Source of the DNA: Bacillota bacterium
Lineage (GTDB): Bacteria; Bacillota; Clostridia; DSM-8532
Assembly (NCBI GenBank): GCA_023415825.1
Contig: JAEZJF010000019.1
Location: forward strand, 1-64,000
DNA length: 64,000 nt
Direction of reading: 5' to 3'
The notes beneath the pieces are model-generated. The model ran no database searches. It was not told the DNA's origin and worked only from the letters and a program-made list of their open reading frames with translations. The number at the start of each line of letters is the position of its first letter. Position 1 is the stretch's first letter. Both the position numbers and the translations under genes were made by a program. Shown here one piece after another: positions 43,501 to 51,384 of this stretch.

Positions 43501-45260
43501 ATATCGTTGATGGAGATGAGGACACCGTGTGGGGTACCCACAGCTCGATGGCGATTGTCGGGGGAAATGAGGGCTATAAGTACTGGACTGCTCTCGATTT
43601 GGGACAAAAGATCGACATCAGCGGTATTGAGCTTGTGTGGGGAGACGGAGTATACAGAAGCAGTGTACGCCGCCTTGCCAACTATCAGCTCTATTACTCC
43701 AACAACCCAGAGTCCTTCGAGAAGCTTACCGGAGGGCAGGGCAATTACAATGATCCGAATGTTCAGAGGCCGACAAAGGATCCTGTCAGTGATCCCGGCG
43801 GATGGACCGCAATAGGGGGCGCTTCCAACAAGGAACCGCTGGCCAACTCCTACAGGGGCGTGCATGAGGGCCTCTCGGTTTCTGCCCGGTATGTATTGCT
43901 TTGCTCGGACATTCCCCCGGAGGCGGCCACTGTCGGTAATGCTGCAATCAGGATGAAGGAATTTCGAGTATTCGGAAAGCCAGCGGCTCAAGAGCCCCCG
44001 GACGGAGGCAGCGATGACAGCGATGACACCAATACTCCCCCACCTTCTGCATCAAGTTCTGCTCCGGTCGTTCAGGGCACCCGGATTATTCCTAAGGCTG
44101 AGCTGGATAAGTCTACGGGAATGGTTGGGGTTAAGATAAGCGAGGAGGCTGTAAACAAGGCGATTTCAAATGCTAAGGCCGATGCGGACAGCACAAAAAC
44201 CATAACCCTTGAGATTCCAAAGATGGAAGGTGGCAAGCAATATCAGATCGATTTACCTGTTTCTTTCGCTGCATCGGAAAAGCAAGACCCGCAGGAATCG
44301 GGAGCGGTGAAAATCCGGATAAAAACCGATATAGGCGAACTGTTTATACCTGACAATATGTTTAAAGCGTCGGAAGTTCCGGGAGATGGAACCCTGTCTT
44401 TTGTAATAGCGCCTGCGGATACATCAAAGCTTGATGCAAAAACCCGGTCAGAAATCGGGGATAGGCCTGTTATAGACTTAAGCGCTAAGATTAATGGCAA
44501 ACCTGTCGCATGGAACAATCCAAATGCGCCTGTAACTGTATCCATACCTTACACGCCTACGGCGGAGGAATTGAAAAACCTCGAGCATATTGTTGTATGG
44601 TATATAGATGGTGAAGGTAAAACGGTTGCGGTGCCGAACAGCAAATATGATCCGGATACGGGTAAGGTGACCTTCAAGACAACCCATTTCAGTACGTTTG
44701 CCATATCATATGTTTATAAGACCTTTAACGATTTGGATGGCTTTGGCTGGGCGAAAAAGCCCATTGAAGTGTTAGCCTCAAAAGGTATTATATCGGGCAC
44801 TTCCATCAACTCTTGCAGTCCTTCAGCCAATGTGACAAGAGCGGACTTCATATTCCTATTGATAAAAACATTGGGACTTACCGCGGAAACAGAAGACAAT
44901 TTCAATGATGTTTCAAAGGATGCCTATTATTATGAAGCAGCAGCGGTTGCAAAGAAGCTTGGAATAAGCATGGGTGACGGCCGTAATAGGCTTAACCCGA
45001 ATGCAGAAATTTCGAGACAGGATATGATGGTTTTAACCACAAGGGCATTGAAGTATGCGAATAAGCTGAAAGCAGAGGGAAAATCTTCGATGCTTGCTAA
45101 ATTCAACGATGCCAATTCAATAGCCGAGTATGCAAAAGACAGTATAGCAGCGTTGATAAGTGAAGGCTTAATACTTGGTGACGGAACCCGGATTGGTCCA
45201 TTGGATAAAACGACCAGAGCTGCGGCAGCCGTACTTTTGTATAAGATTTACAATAAATAA
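40569..45260 (+). CDS. Very large surface protein: two F5/8C (discoidin) domains and three SLH repeats
   Basis: 1563 residues from ATG 40569, which follows TGGAGG and opens a signal peptide (GKRILCALMTLTMLVTVL...ASG). Order: F5/8C-type carbohydrate-binding domain (~58-253), a ~700-residue middle of unknown fold, a second F5/8C domain (~954-1139, NWALGANVKVTS...VDGDEDTVW), a Pro/Ser linker (~1140-1165), a beta domain, and three SLH repeats from ~1385 (FNDLDGFGWAKKPIEVLASKGI...). SLH repeats attach it to wall polymers. No catalytic motif was recognised in the middle. That middle is visibly richer in G+C than the SLH end, suggesting a chimeric origin. Confidence 0.88.
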   Translation: MGKRILCALMTLTMLVTVLPVNVSMASGYPTDATVYEYSADEPASTPKDATPTVFGADVLSAGGVKNWALSTEGAAIKVSSATSANPGEKLIDGDTSTTSTWNTIGFQTGPDPAKNNINAAAEGYKYWAALDLGKTIDISKIEMIWDTTNNRLNNYKFYYSNSEASYAGLEKITTSGSGATTAISGGTKDPVANPGGWIENPTAFKSDALPNGYQGIHDISPMVSARYILLISDPVNNSLGTVKAKELMVWGTEAGGSSETLPYEVRYFYDGVEDTTLMESLTVPVAAPVIDSVPDKPKVGYRKEEPFTDPALPATISTTLDAINAYYITDTAPDPHPELKITVNKPLRGVTVNGYGKAGTIDIMLPFGTTYQMLKVSTVDKDAAYKVFGSDGITELFPLTGINADEYKLGPGNKRDWTGGKYYIDVAKAENTRRYTVNITVDAIDPRMITTEQGVGPKDIYSPLNIRAGEHAWDYLGGSGIGYNSGTGSVEGPGSSSSYSGKDWENSNYGDPEIYMNVPYPKEWDGDNIYLQTIAKDNSDGRLTAYEIDTIPGSDKLDSDILRFHLFKPETPRDDGDRGAVNSDRQRLEIKSNTTDSNLAANSVAGDIMTHHWRFMLPSETLRYQQDTASGYKKGDFYVTRRHFHIFQLKEILGNASPQPDCTLSITALLTADDGSHIAYRQEDMKEGKSYTPKGYLELRNNPDGNASNRIKPLFYVPLEDVVDRWLDIEVTILTADDGYIYGKLTDLSTGQVIEGYQLDADGKAPAQKGHSGDFYRRPEENIPDPTAENPEQTKWVETDQPAVAGQQNRSKWGLYRGLNNTPAEAQYADEIGPATMYLADVYLIKRDAASYIFPDGYDPNAAQKDIVAWNRLNRIEADTGTPYELLKLPTKLGVVFGTGKTASADVVWDATAYDPSKVGLQQVYGNFVSNADYANPKGLRPYVEINVADAGSRPTNWALGANVKVTSNTSAEPPQNIVDGDEDTVWGTHSSMAIVGGNEGYKYWTALDLGQKIDISGIELVWGDGVYRSSVRRLANYQLYYSNNPESFEKLTGGQGNYNDPNVQRPTKDPVSDPGGWTAIGGASNKEPLANSYRGVHEGLSVSARYVLLCSDIPPEAATVGNAAIRMKEFRVFGKPAAQEPPDGGSDDSDDTNTPPPSASSSAPVVQGTRIIPKAELDKSTGMVGVKISEEAVNKAISNAKADADSTKTITLEIPKMEGGKQYQIDLPVSFAASEKQDPQESGAVKIRIKTDIGELFIPDNMFKASEVPGDGTLSFVIAPADTSKLDAKTRSEIGDRPVIDLSAKINGKPVAWNNPNAPVTVSIPYTPTAEELKNLEHIVVWYIDGEGKTVAVPNSKYDPDTGKVTFKTTHFSTFAISYVYKTFNDLDGFGWAKKPIEVLASKGIISGTSINSCSPSANVTRADFIFLLIKTLGLTAETEDNFNDVSKDAYYYEAAAVAKKLGISMGDGRNRLNPNAEISRQDMMVLTTRALKYANKLKAEGKSSMLAKFNDANSIAEYAKDSIAALISEGLILGDGTRIGPLDKTTRAAAAVLLYKIYNK

Positions 45261-45320
45261 TGTTTGCTATAGTAATGCATCTCGGATGGGAGTACAATAT
45301 TTTTAAAAGGGGGGTGAGCC

Positions 45321-45959
45321 ATGAATAAGTATAAAAAGTGGCAGAGTCAGCTCATTGCAAGGGAAATGGTTGATATCCTCAAATCCAAAAGCTATGACGC
45401 TCATTATGCCGAGGATTTGAATGAGGCCAAACAAATTGTGCTGAATATGATTCCTCATGGATCCAGTGTGGCGGTAGGGGGCTCTGAGACCCTGGCCGAA
45501 ATGGGCATGATAGACATCTTCAGAGGCCCGGAGTACAGGTTCTTTGAGAGATATAAAACCTCGTCCTCTGAGGAGCGGATTGAAGTATACAGGCAATCGC
45601 TTTTGGCGGACTTTCTGGTGACCAGTACCAACGCCATTACCATCAATGGAGAGCTGGTTAATGTGGACTCTTCAGGTAATAGGGTTGCAGGTATTGTGTT
45701 TGGACCCAAAAGAGTCATAATTGTAGCAGGGACCAACAAGGTGGTAGATACCCTGGAAGATGCACTGAAGCGGCTGAAAAAAATTGCCCCCATGAACGCA
45801 CTTAGAAACAATCACAAAACACCCTGCATTGAGACAGGTCGGTGCATGGATTGCCAGTCACCGTCAAGCATGTGTAATTCCATCAGCATCGTGAATCACG
45901 GGATGAAGTTCAAAGGCAGAATCAGCATTATTATGGTAGCTGAGGAAGCGGGATTCTAA
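45321..45959 (+). CDS. LUD-domain (LutC/YkgG-like) protein
   Basis: 212 residues. LUD domain: the VAVGGSETLAEMGMIDIF segment, FLVTSTNAITINGELVNVDSSGNRVAGIVFGPK and VIIVAGTNKVV. LUD proteins take part in lactate oxidation (LutC) or bind CoA-like ligands; this stand-alone form with a Cys-rich tail (PCIETGRCMDCQ...MCNS) is common in clostridia and its role is open. No lutA/lutB neighbours. Start ATG after AAAGGGGGG. Confidence 0.88.
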   Translation: MNKYKKWQSQLIAREMVDILKSKSYDAHYAEDLNEAKQIVLNMIPHGSSVAVGGSETLAEMGMIDIFRGPEYRFFERYKTSSSEERIEVYRQSLLADFLVTSTNAITINGELVNVDSSGNRVAGIVFGPKRVIIVAGTNKVVDTLEDALKRLKKIAPMNALRNNHKTPCIETGRCMDCQSPSSMCNSISIVNHGMKFKGRISIIMVAEEAGF

Positions 45960-45979
45960 ACTGGTTTCAATAAAACAAT

Positions 45980-46015
45980 GAAAAAATCGGGCGGCCTTGC
46001 TTAAGGCCGCCCGAT
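45980..46015 (-). terminator. Terminator for the MerR-GyrI operon
   Basis: Perfect 13-bp stem ATCGGGCGGCCTT / AAGGCCGCCCGAT (45986-45998, 46003-46015); a six-T run follows on the minus strand. It may also stop the LUD transcript. Confidence 0.85.
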
Positions 46016-46042
46016 GCTTGGATGAAGTTTTAGGATATATTA

Positions 46043-46702
46043 CTACACTTTTACAGGATGGCGTAGAACCGTTTTCCTTTTTGACGGCTCTATCTTACGT
46101 GGATCACCCAAATAGATTTCATGGTGTCGTTTAATCATACCGTCGGACCCTACATCTGAAATGGCATTCTGATAGTTGTTCTCTTTTATAAATGCATCTA
46201 TTTGTGCAATGGTTTTAGGCTCCTCATCATAAGGTCCCGTATGCATCATCTGCACACATAATCCTTCGTGATAGGTCTGGAGCCGTGCTTTTGATGTGTC
46301 AAGCTCCGGCTTTTTCTTAGCCAATTCCTTACATGCCCAATCAAATACCTCTTGTGTAACAAATTCGGGCTGACGAATCATGGATGTCCAGCAATACTTC
46401 TCCTTTACGGAGAAATCAAAATGAGAGTCGTCATTGAGCCACCATAGCCCCTCAAGAGGTGGGATTACATATTCAAAGTATCCCTCCGGCGGGCTGCTGC
46501 CCAATTTGCTCATTTTTATGGTGTAGGACAAACCATATAATAGCTCTACCGACTGTTGATACTCTCCACCCTCAATATTGGGGTTGCCTTTTCCGTCCAC
46601 CATAATGAAGCACATGGGAGGAACGTCGATGAGGCACGGCTTTGCTTTGGGCATATAGAGATCTTTATATTCTTTTTTGTAATCCAGTTTTCCGTTTTCC
46701 AT
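46043..46702 (-). CDS. GyrI-like small-molecule-binding protein
   Basis: 219 residues, stand-alone GyrI-like (SOUL/BacR) domain. Opening KEYKDLYMPKAKPCLIDVPPMCFIMVDGKGNPN and LYGLSYTIKM...GYFEYVIPPLEGLWW are typical. Members bind cyanine or other cyclic toxins, or hydrolyse them. Starts 2 bases after the MerR-GyrI gene and is clearly co-transcribed; both products probably sense or sequester the same compound. Confidence 0.87.
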   Translation of the reverse strand: MENGKLDYKKEYKDLYMPKAKPCLIDVPPMCFIMVDGKGNPNIEGGEYQQSVELLYGLSYTIKMSKLGSSPPEGYFEYVIPPLEGLWWLNDDSHFDFSVKEKYCWTSMIRQPEFVTQEVFDWACKELAKKKPELDTSKARLQTYHEGLCVQMMHTGPYDEEPKTIAQIDAFIKENNYQNAISDVGSDGMIKRHHEIYLGDPRKIEPSKRKTVLRHPVKV

Positions 46703-46704
46703 GC

Positions 46705-47505
46705 TTACGCCTCCTCAAAGGGAATCATAACTTCCGTTACGTATTTATTTTCGTTACCTTTGAAAATCATACCGGGGCCTTTAATATAAACCTCTCTGGA
46801 TGGTGTCAGACAGTTGAAATGATGCTCGCTTGCATAATCAAAGAGCGCTTTATAGGCTAGATTCAGCTTATCATATCCGCCAATGTGGGTGGTACAGATG
46901 GCTTTAATGGCAGGAAGCTTTTTAGCTGAAATGCTATCGTCTTTGATCATTTGAGTGGTAGGTACGCAGACCTCAATATCGGCATCTTCTTTAAATTCGG
47001 GGTCATGGTAGCAGCTAAAGGGTGAGCCTGCTCCATTACCTTTAACAGCCTTGAAGATTTTTCCGAAATAGACTCCCACATCAGTATAGTTCCCTTTAAA
47101 ACGAGTAGAAGCCACAATGACAGGCGCAATTTCTTTAACTTCGATCTTATAGTTCATACCGGAATCCTCCCTGTTCTCAGATTTGATAGAGAGGGAGAGT
47201 TTTCTGATAAGCTCTTTTTCTTTTGAGATTTTGTTTTCGATCATGACTTTTTTTTCGCTCAAATAATAGGATAAATCATCAAACTCTTCACAATTGGCCA
47301 ATACATCCTTAACTTCAGAAATAGAAAAATCAAGATCTCTGAGCATGACAATCAACTGAGCTTTCTTAAAGTCCTTTTCGTCGTAATACCGGTAAGCATT
47401 TTCGTTATCGCGATAAGAAGGTGTCAGAATACCTTCTTCATCGTAATATCTCAATGTCTTTATGGTAAGTTTTGTAATTTTAGAAAAATCGCTTATCTTA
47501 TACAT
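46705..47505 (-). CDS. MerR-family regulator with GyrI-like domain
   Basis: 266 residues. MerR winged helix at 1-70 (YKISDFSKITKLTIKTLRYYDEEGIL), a coiled dimerisation helix (~75-115), then a GyrI-like effector domain (YKIEVKEIAPVIVASTRF...). This is the TipA/BmrR/BltR architecture for drug sensing. The promoter has the over-long spacer expected of MerR-activated genes. The downstream GyrI gene is the only visible target. Confidence 0.92.
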   Translation of the reverse strand: MYKISDFSKITKLTIKTLRYYDEEGILTPSYRDNENAYRYYDEKDFKKAQLIVMLRDLDFSISEVKDVLANCEEFDDLSYYLSEKKVMIENKISKEKELIRKLSLSIKSENREDSGMNYKIEVKEIAPVIVASTRFKGNYTDVGVYFGKIFKAVKGNGAGSPFSCYHDPEFKEDADIEVCVPTTQMIKDDSISAKKLPAIKAICTTHIGGYDKLNLAYKALFDYASEHHFNCLTPSREVYIKGPGMIFKGNENKYVTEVMIPFEEA

Positions 47506-47525
47506 CTCATCGCCTCTATGCCCTC

Positions 47526-47557
47526 AGTATAAACTATCCCCCGCACAGGAAGGTCAA
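47526..47557 (-). promoter_or_regulatory. MerR-type promoter with long spacer
   Basis: Minus strand: TTGACC (47557-47552) and TATACT (47531-47526) are 20 bases apart. The spacer holds an imperfect dyad (ACCTTCC ... GGGGATAGT), as in MerR-controlled promoters, so autoregulation is likely. Confidence 0.6.
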
Positions 47558-47565
47558 CAGTTTTT

Positions 47566-48303
47566 TTAGTTATTATCGCTGTTCATCTTTTTCATAAATA
47601 TAAGAATGGCTATTGCCATAATAACAACTGCATATCCGATTACCCACCATAAATCCGGGAAAATGGATGAATAATTGCCTGATAGTGCAGCTCTCCCCGC
47701 TTTAACGGCGTGTACGAACGGTAATGCATCGGCGACTCCTTTGAATGTACCACCTACCAAATCAAGGTCAAACCAAGTGCCGGAAAGCCATGCACTCAAA
47801 TTTGTCAGCAGCGCACCACATACGCCGCCCACTTGCTTGTCGTTGAACAAACTGCCGCAAAGCAAGCCTATAGCAATAAACAAAACGGCCGCCGGAATTA
47901 ATACAATGATCGTAAGCAAAACATTTATGCTCACGGTCAATCCCAGAAAAAATGCCACAATAAAGCACACAGCAACCTGCAATATTGCCATCGGCACCAG
48001 TGGAAGCGTATATCCAAAGATAAAATGACTTGATGTAAGTGGAGAGGTAAATAAGCGCAGCATAAATGAACTGGTTCTGTCCTTTGCAATCAGCATACCC
48101 GAAAAAAGCGAAATGAACGAAAGTCCAAAAACCGCAATACCAGGAGCAAGATGGTCAATTACAAATAGTTCAACAGGGATATTGGACTGTATAGCAGACA
48201 GGAGCAGGAGCAAAACGACAGGGAAACCAATACCAAAAGCTAAATTAAGTCGATCTCTCAAAATCTCCTTGCTGTTTCGTGAAGCAAAAGCCAAGGTCTT
48301 CAT
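47566..48303 (-). CDS. ABC-2 type transporter permease
   Basis: 245 residues with six membrane segments, ABC-2 family. A segment like SLFSGMLIAKDRTSSFMLRLFTSPL is typical of the drug/lipid export permeases. Overlaps the ATPase gene by 4 bases. The exported compound is unknown. Confidence 0.88.
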   Translation of the reverse strand: MKTLAFASRNSKEILRDRLNLAFGIGFPVVLLLLLSAIQSNIPVELFVIDHLAPGIAVFGLSFISLFSGMLIAKDRTSSFMLRLFTSPLTSSHFIFGYTLPLVPMAILQVAVCFIVAFFLGLTVSINVLLTIIVLIPAAVLFIAIGLLCGSLFNDKQVGGVCGALLTNLSAWLSGTWFDLDLVGGTFKGVADALPFVHAVKAGRAALSGNYSSIFPDLWWVIGYAVVIMAIAILIFMKKMNSDNN

Positions 48304-49034
48304 ACCCGTGCACCCCCTTCTCCAGCAATTGAAATAAAGGCCTCTTCAAAATTTGGGGCATTTGTTTTCGCTATGAGCTCTCTCGCTGTGCCGATTGCTT
48401 TTAGCTCGCCCTTGGACATAATGCCAATTCGGTCAGACAAGGACTCTGCCTCTTCTAAATAGTGGGTAGTTAATATAATCGTAATCTTGCCTTTTAATTT
48501 TTCAATAATACCCCAAAGCTCTCGTCTTGCAAGTACGTCAAGCCCAAGTGTAGGCTCGTCAAGAAATAGAATTTGGGGCTCTGAGATTAGGGCCATTGCA
48601 ATACTTAGTCGCCTCTGCCAGCCGCCTGACAAGGTTTTCGCTTTTTCCTGTGCAATGTCGGATAACCCAAAAGAGGAGATAGCTTTTTCAGCCTCTTGCC
48701 TGGATTTTTCCTTGTCACTTCCGTATATACCGGCAATAAGTTCAAGATTTTCTCTAACAGTCAGATTGGGAGCGATGGCTGTTTCCTGAGGTGAAACATT
48801 AATCCTTTCTTTTACTTTGATTGGATTTGAAGTAATACTATCACCTAAAATCATTGCATCGCCGGCTGTTGGTTTAGCAAGACAGGATAGCATTTTTATG
48901 GTGGTGGATTTTCCTGCACCGTTTACGCCAAGCAAAGCAAATAGCTCTCCTTGTTCAATGTTTATGTTCAGAGAATTAACAACTGTTCTATCCTTGTATT
49001 TTTTCGTGAGATTGGTCGTTTGAATTGCTATCAT
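48300..49034 (-). CDS. ABC transporter ATP-binding protein
   Basis: 244 residues. Walker A GVNGAGKSTTIK, signature LSGGWQRRLSIAMAL (usual LSGGQ reads LSGGW), Walker B ILFLDEPTLGLD and the switch His in LTTHYLEEAE. Powers the ABC-2 permease. Start ATG overlaps the stop of the AbrB gene (TAATG). Confidence 0.93.
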   Translation of the reverse strand: MIAIQTTNLTKKYKDRTVVNSLNINIEQGELFALLGVNGAGKSTTIKMLSCLAKPTAGDAMILGDSITSNPIKVKERINVSPQETAIAPNLTVRENLELIAGIYGSDKEKSRQEAEKAISSFGLSDIAQEKAKTLSGGWQRRLSIAMALISEPQILFLDEPTLGLDVLARRELWGIIEKLKGKITIILTTHYLEEAESLSDRIGIMSKGELKAIGTARELIAKTNAPNFEEAFISIAGEGGARV

Positions 49035-49336
49035 TACCTTTTTTCCTCACTATCACTGATTTTTTTGATTTCCTTTGCAAAAGTGATGCTGTCTTCTTCG
49101 TTATGCTCAGGATAAACTTCTTTGCCTTTTCCGCTAAAAATTGCATCTGCAATTTTGCTGAAAACACTCATTCTCTCAATTGCGATACCCTTTTGGGCAT
49201 CGGCAAGCAAAATCAATGTATCGCCGGATTTAATCCCAAACATATCCCGTACTTCCTTGGGAATTACAATCTGTCCCTTTGGTCCAACCTTGACCGAGCC
49301 CATATATTTACTGTTGTCTTTGGATTTGCTCATCAT
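49034..49336 (-). CDS. AbrB-family transcriptional regulator
   Basis: 100 residues. AbrB/SpoVT swapped-hairpin domain at ~12-55 (MGSVKVGPKGQIVIPKEVRDMFGIKSGDTLILLADAQKG, described by positions). The C-terminal ~45 residues are charged. First gene of the operon with the ABC exporter and presumably its repressor. Start ATG after CTGGAGGC. Confidence 0.9.
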   Translation of the reverse strand: MMSKSKDNSKYMGSVKVGPKGQIVIPKEVRDMFGIKSGDTLILLADAQKGIAIERMSVFSKIADAIFSGKGKEVYPEHNEEDSITFAKEIKKISDSEEKR

Positions 49337-49376
49337 ATGCCTCCAGTTTGTTATAAAAGTAATACTTGTATAACTT

Positions 49377-49405
49377 ATTGTACTTATAACCCTTAATTAT
49401 GTCAA
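49377..49405 (-). promoter_or_regulatory. Promoter of the abrB-ABC operon
   Basis: Minus strand TTGACA (49405-49400), 17-base spacer, TACAAT (49382-49377). The region has a dyad GTTATAAGT-ACAAT-AAGTTATAC across the -10, a candidate AbrB site. Confidence 0.65.
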
Positions 49406-49568
49406 TCTTGTAGTCTTTATTTTTTCCATAATTTTAGTAACGGCACCGACTTAATGTCGTGAGCTCTATCCCTAGTCTTTATTTTCACATATAATAGTAA
49501 ACAATAATGTTTATTAAGAATATACGCGTTAGTAAGTACCATTCCTTATAAAAGAAAGAAGGTATAAT

Positions 49569-50783
49569 ATGAAAGCGACAAATCGGTTTTTAAAATATGT
49601 ATCTTTTTACACCCAATCCTCTGAGTCCAGTCAAATCGTACCCAGCACACCGGGACAAAAGGTGCTGGGAAAGGTGCTTGTACAGGAGCTCATAGAGATG
49701 GGACTTCAAGCTCGTATAGATGAAAAGGGTTATGTTTACGGAGAGATTCCGGCAACGCCTGGTTATGAAAAGGAGCCGGTTATCGGTCTTATCGCTCATA
49801 TGGACACTTCTGAATCTGCAAGTGGAGAGAACATCAAGCCCTGTATTATTAAGGAATATGACGGCGGCGATATTGTCCTGAACAAGGAGCAAAATATTAT
49901 GATGCGACCCTCCGATTATCCTTCTCTTAAGGATAACATAGGGATGGACTTGATTGTGACTGATGGAACCACACTGTTAGGCGCGGATGACAAAGCGGGA
50001 ATCGCGGAAATCATGACCCTTGCCCAGATGCTCACAGATGCTCCTGATATTCCCCATGGCCCAATAAAAATCGCTTTCACCCCGGACGAGGAAATTGGAA
50101 GAGGAACCGATCATTTTGACATTGCCGGCTTTGGTGCGGATTTTGCTTATACGGTGGACGGCGGCCCTCTTGGAGAGCTTGAGTATGAAAACTTCAACGC
50201 AGCTTCTGCTGTATTTACAATTAACGGAATTAATATACATCCCGGTAGTGCCAAGAACAAAATGAAAAACGCCTGCCTCATAGCGGGTGAATTGATGTCC
50301 ATGCTTCCACCTGCTGAAACACCGGCAACCACTGAGGGCTATGAGGGCTTTTACCATTTGTCGGCTATGGAGGGATATGAAGAAAAGGCTTCACTCCGCT
50401 ATCTTGTGAGAGATCACAGTATGGAGAAATTCCAGGCACGAAAGCAGTTTTTGACAAGGCTCACCGCTTATTTAAACGAAAAGTATGGGGCAGGAACGGT
50501 GAAATTGGATTTAAAGGACTCCTATTATAACATGAAAGAGAAACTGGAACCCCATCAGTTCATTATAGAGCGTGCAAAAGAGGCCATGAAGGCTGAAGGA
50601 GTAACTCCCATCATCAGACCCATACGCGGAGGAACAGACGGTGCCAGACTGTCCTGGGAGGGGCTGCCTTGCCCCAATTTGTCAACAGGCGGTTATAACT
50701 ACCACGGACGCTTTGAATATATTCCGGTGCAATCACTGGAAAAGATGGTGCAGGTACTGCTCCGCCTTGTCCGGGTCCACTAG
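49569..50783 (+). CDS. pepT: Peptidase T (tripeptide aminopeptidase)
   Basis: 404-residue M20B metallopeptidase that cleaves the N-terminal residue of tripeptides. Zinc-site motifs: IAHMDTS, LLGADDKAG, TPDEEIGRGTDHF, YTVDGG and the C-terminal GYNYHGRFEY. Full family length. ATG at 49569 follows AGAAAGAAGG. Cytoplasmic. Confidence 0.95.
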   Translation: MKATNRFLKYVSFYTQSSESSQIVPSTPGQKVLGKVLVQELIEMGLQARIDEKGYVYGEIPATPGYEKEPVIGLIAHMDTSESASGENIKPCIIKEYDGGDIVLNKEQNIMMRPSDYPSLKDNIGMDLIVTDGTTLLGADDKAGIAEIMTLAQMLTDAPDIPHGPIKIAFTPDEEIGRGTDHFDIAGFGADFAYTVDGGPLGELEYENFNAASAVFTINGINIHPGSAKNKMKNACLIAGELMSMLPPAETPATTEGYEGFYHLSAMEGYEEKASLRYLVRDHSMEKFQARKQFLTRLTAYLNEKYGAGTVKLDLKDSYYNMKEKLEPHQFIIERAKEAMKAEGVTPIIRPIRGGTDGARLSWEGLPCPNLSTGGYNYHGRFEYIPVQSLEKMVQVLLRLVRVH

Positions 50784-50800
50784 GGTAAACAAGGGGATAT

Positions 50801-50828
50801 GAGGTGTGTTCTTAACAGAGCACACCTC
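50801..50828 (+). terminator. Hairpin after pepT
   Basis: GAGGTGTGTTC (50801-50811) and GAGCACACCTC (50818-50828), one G-T pair; no T run follows, so weak. Confidence 0.45.
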
Positions 50829-50855
50829 TATGGTAATCCTGTGTAGATAGGGCTC

Positions 50856-51299
50856 TTAGGGGACAACTAAGTCCAGTAATTTCTCATAATCGTCCTCGTT
50901 CGAAGTCCAAAAGATAACGTAATACTGTGTCAGCCCAAGCTTGATAAGTGCTTCATACCTGTGATTGCCATCACTCATATCAAATTTCCCCTTTTCATAG
51001 TTAATAATGAGGGGAGGCATGTCCCAACCATTAACAAGAGAGGCCATCATATTCCCGACAATAAATTCAAAGCCCGGCTGCCTAACTTTATACTTCATAT
51101 TAGCCTCGGGTCCACAATTCCTGGTAAAAGCATCCAATTTGTATAATACAGGGTTGGTAAAGTATCTTTTCTGAAGCTTTAAGATATAAGATAAAAACGG
51201 GTTATGCCCAACACCCATTAAAAAGGCGTGTACCCATTCTTCTATGCGATCTTCATACCCATGCTGCAATGCTCCTTGCAGCGTGAATATGTCTTTCAT
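50856..51299 (-). CDS. ParB/Srx-like small protein
   Basis: 147 residues from ATG 51299, which follows GAGGTGG; an upstream TTG falls in that site. The C-terminal part carries PPLIINYEKGKFDMSDGNHRYEALIKLG, which resembles the DGxHR motif of the ParB/sulfiredoxin nucleotide-binding fold. The N-terminal half is helical with no match. No ParA partner or parS site is visible, so a partition role is unlikely. Function unknown. Confidence 0.75.
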   Translation of the reverse strand: MKDIFTLQGALQHGYEDRIEEWVHAFLMGVGHNPFLSYILKLQKRYFTNPVLYKLDAFTRNCGPEANMKYKVRQPGFEFIVGNMMASLVNGWDMPPLIINYEKGKFDMSDGNHRYEALIKLGLTQYYVIFWTSNEDDYEKLLDLVVP

Positions 51300-51384
51300 T
51301 ACAAACCACCTCAAATTTACATAATAGCTTTTATACTACTATAATATTCTTTGAGGTTCCTTTTGCCATAGCGGTTTTTTACAG

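Noticed and set aside
41340..43991. Three long minus-strand frames (up to 308 codons) inside the giant surface protein gene
   Set aside because: They mirror a G+C-rich coding strand, have no ribosome sites or domains, and the plus frame has a signal peptide and clear domains.
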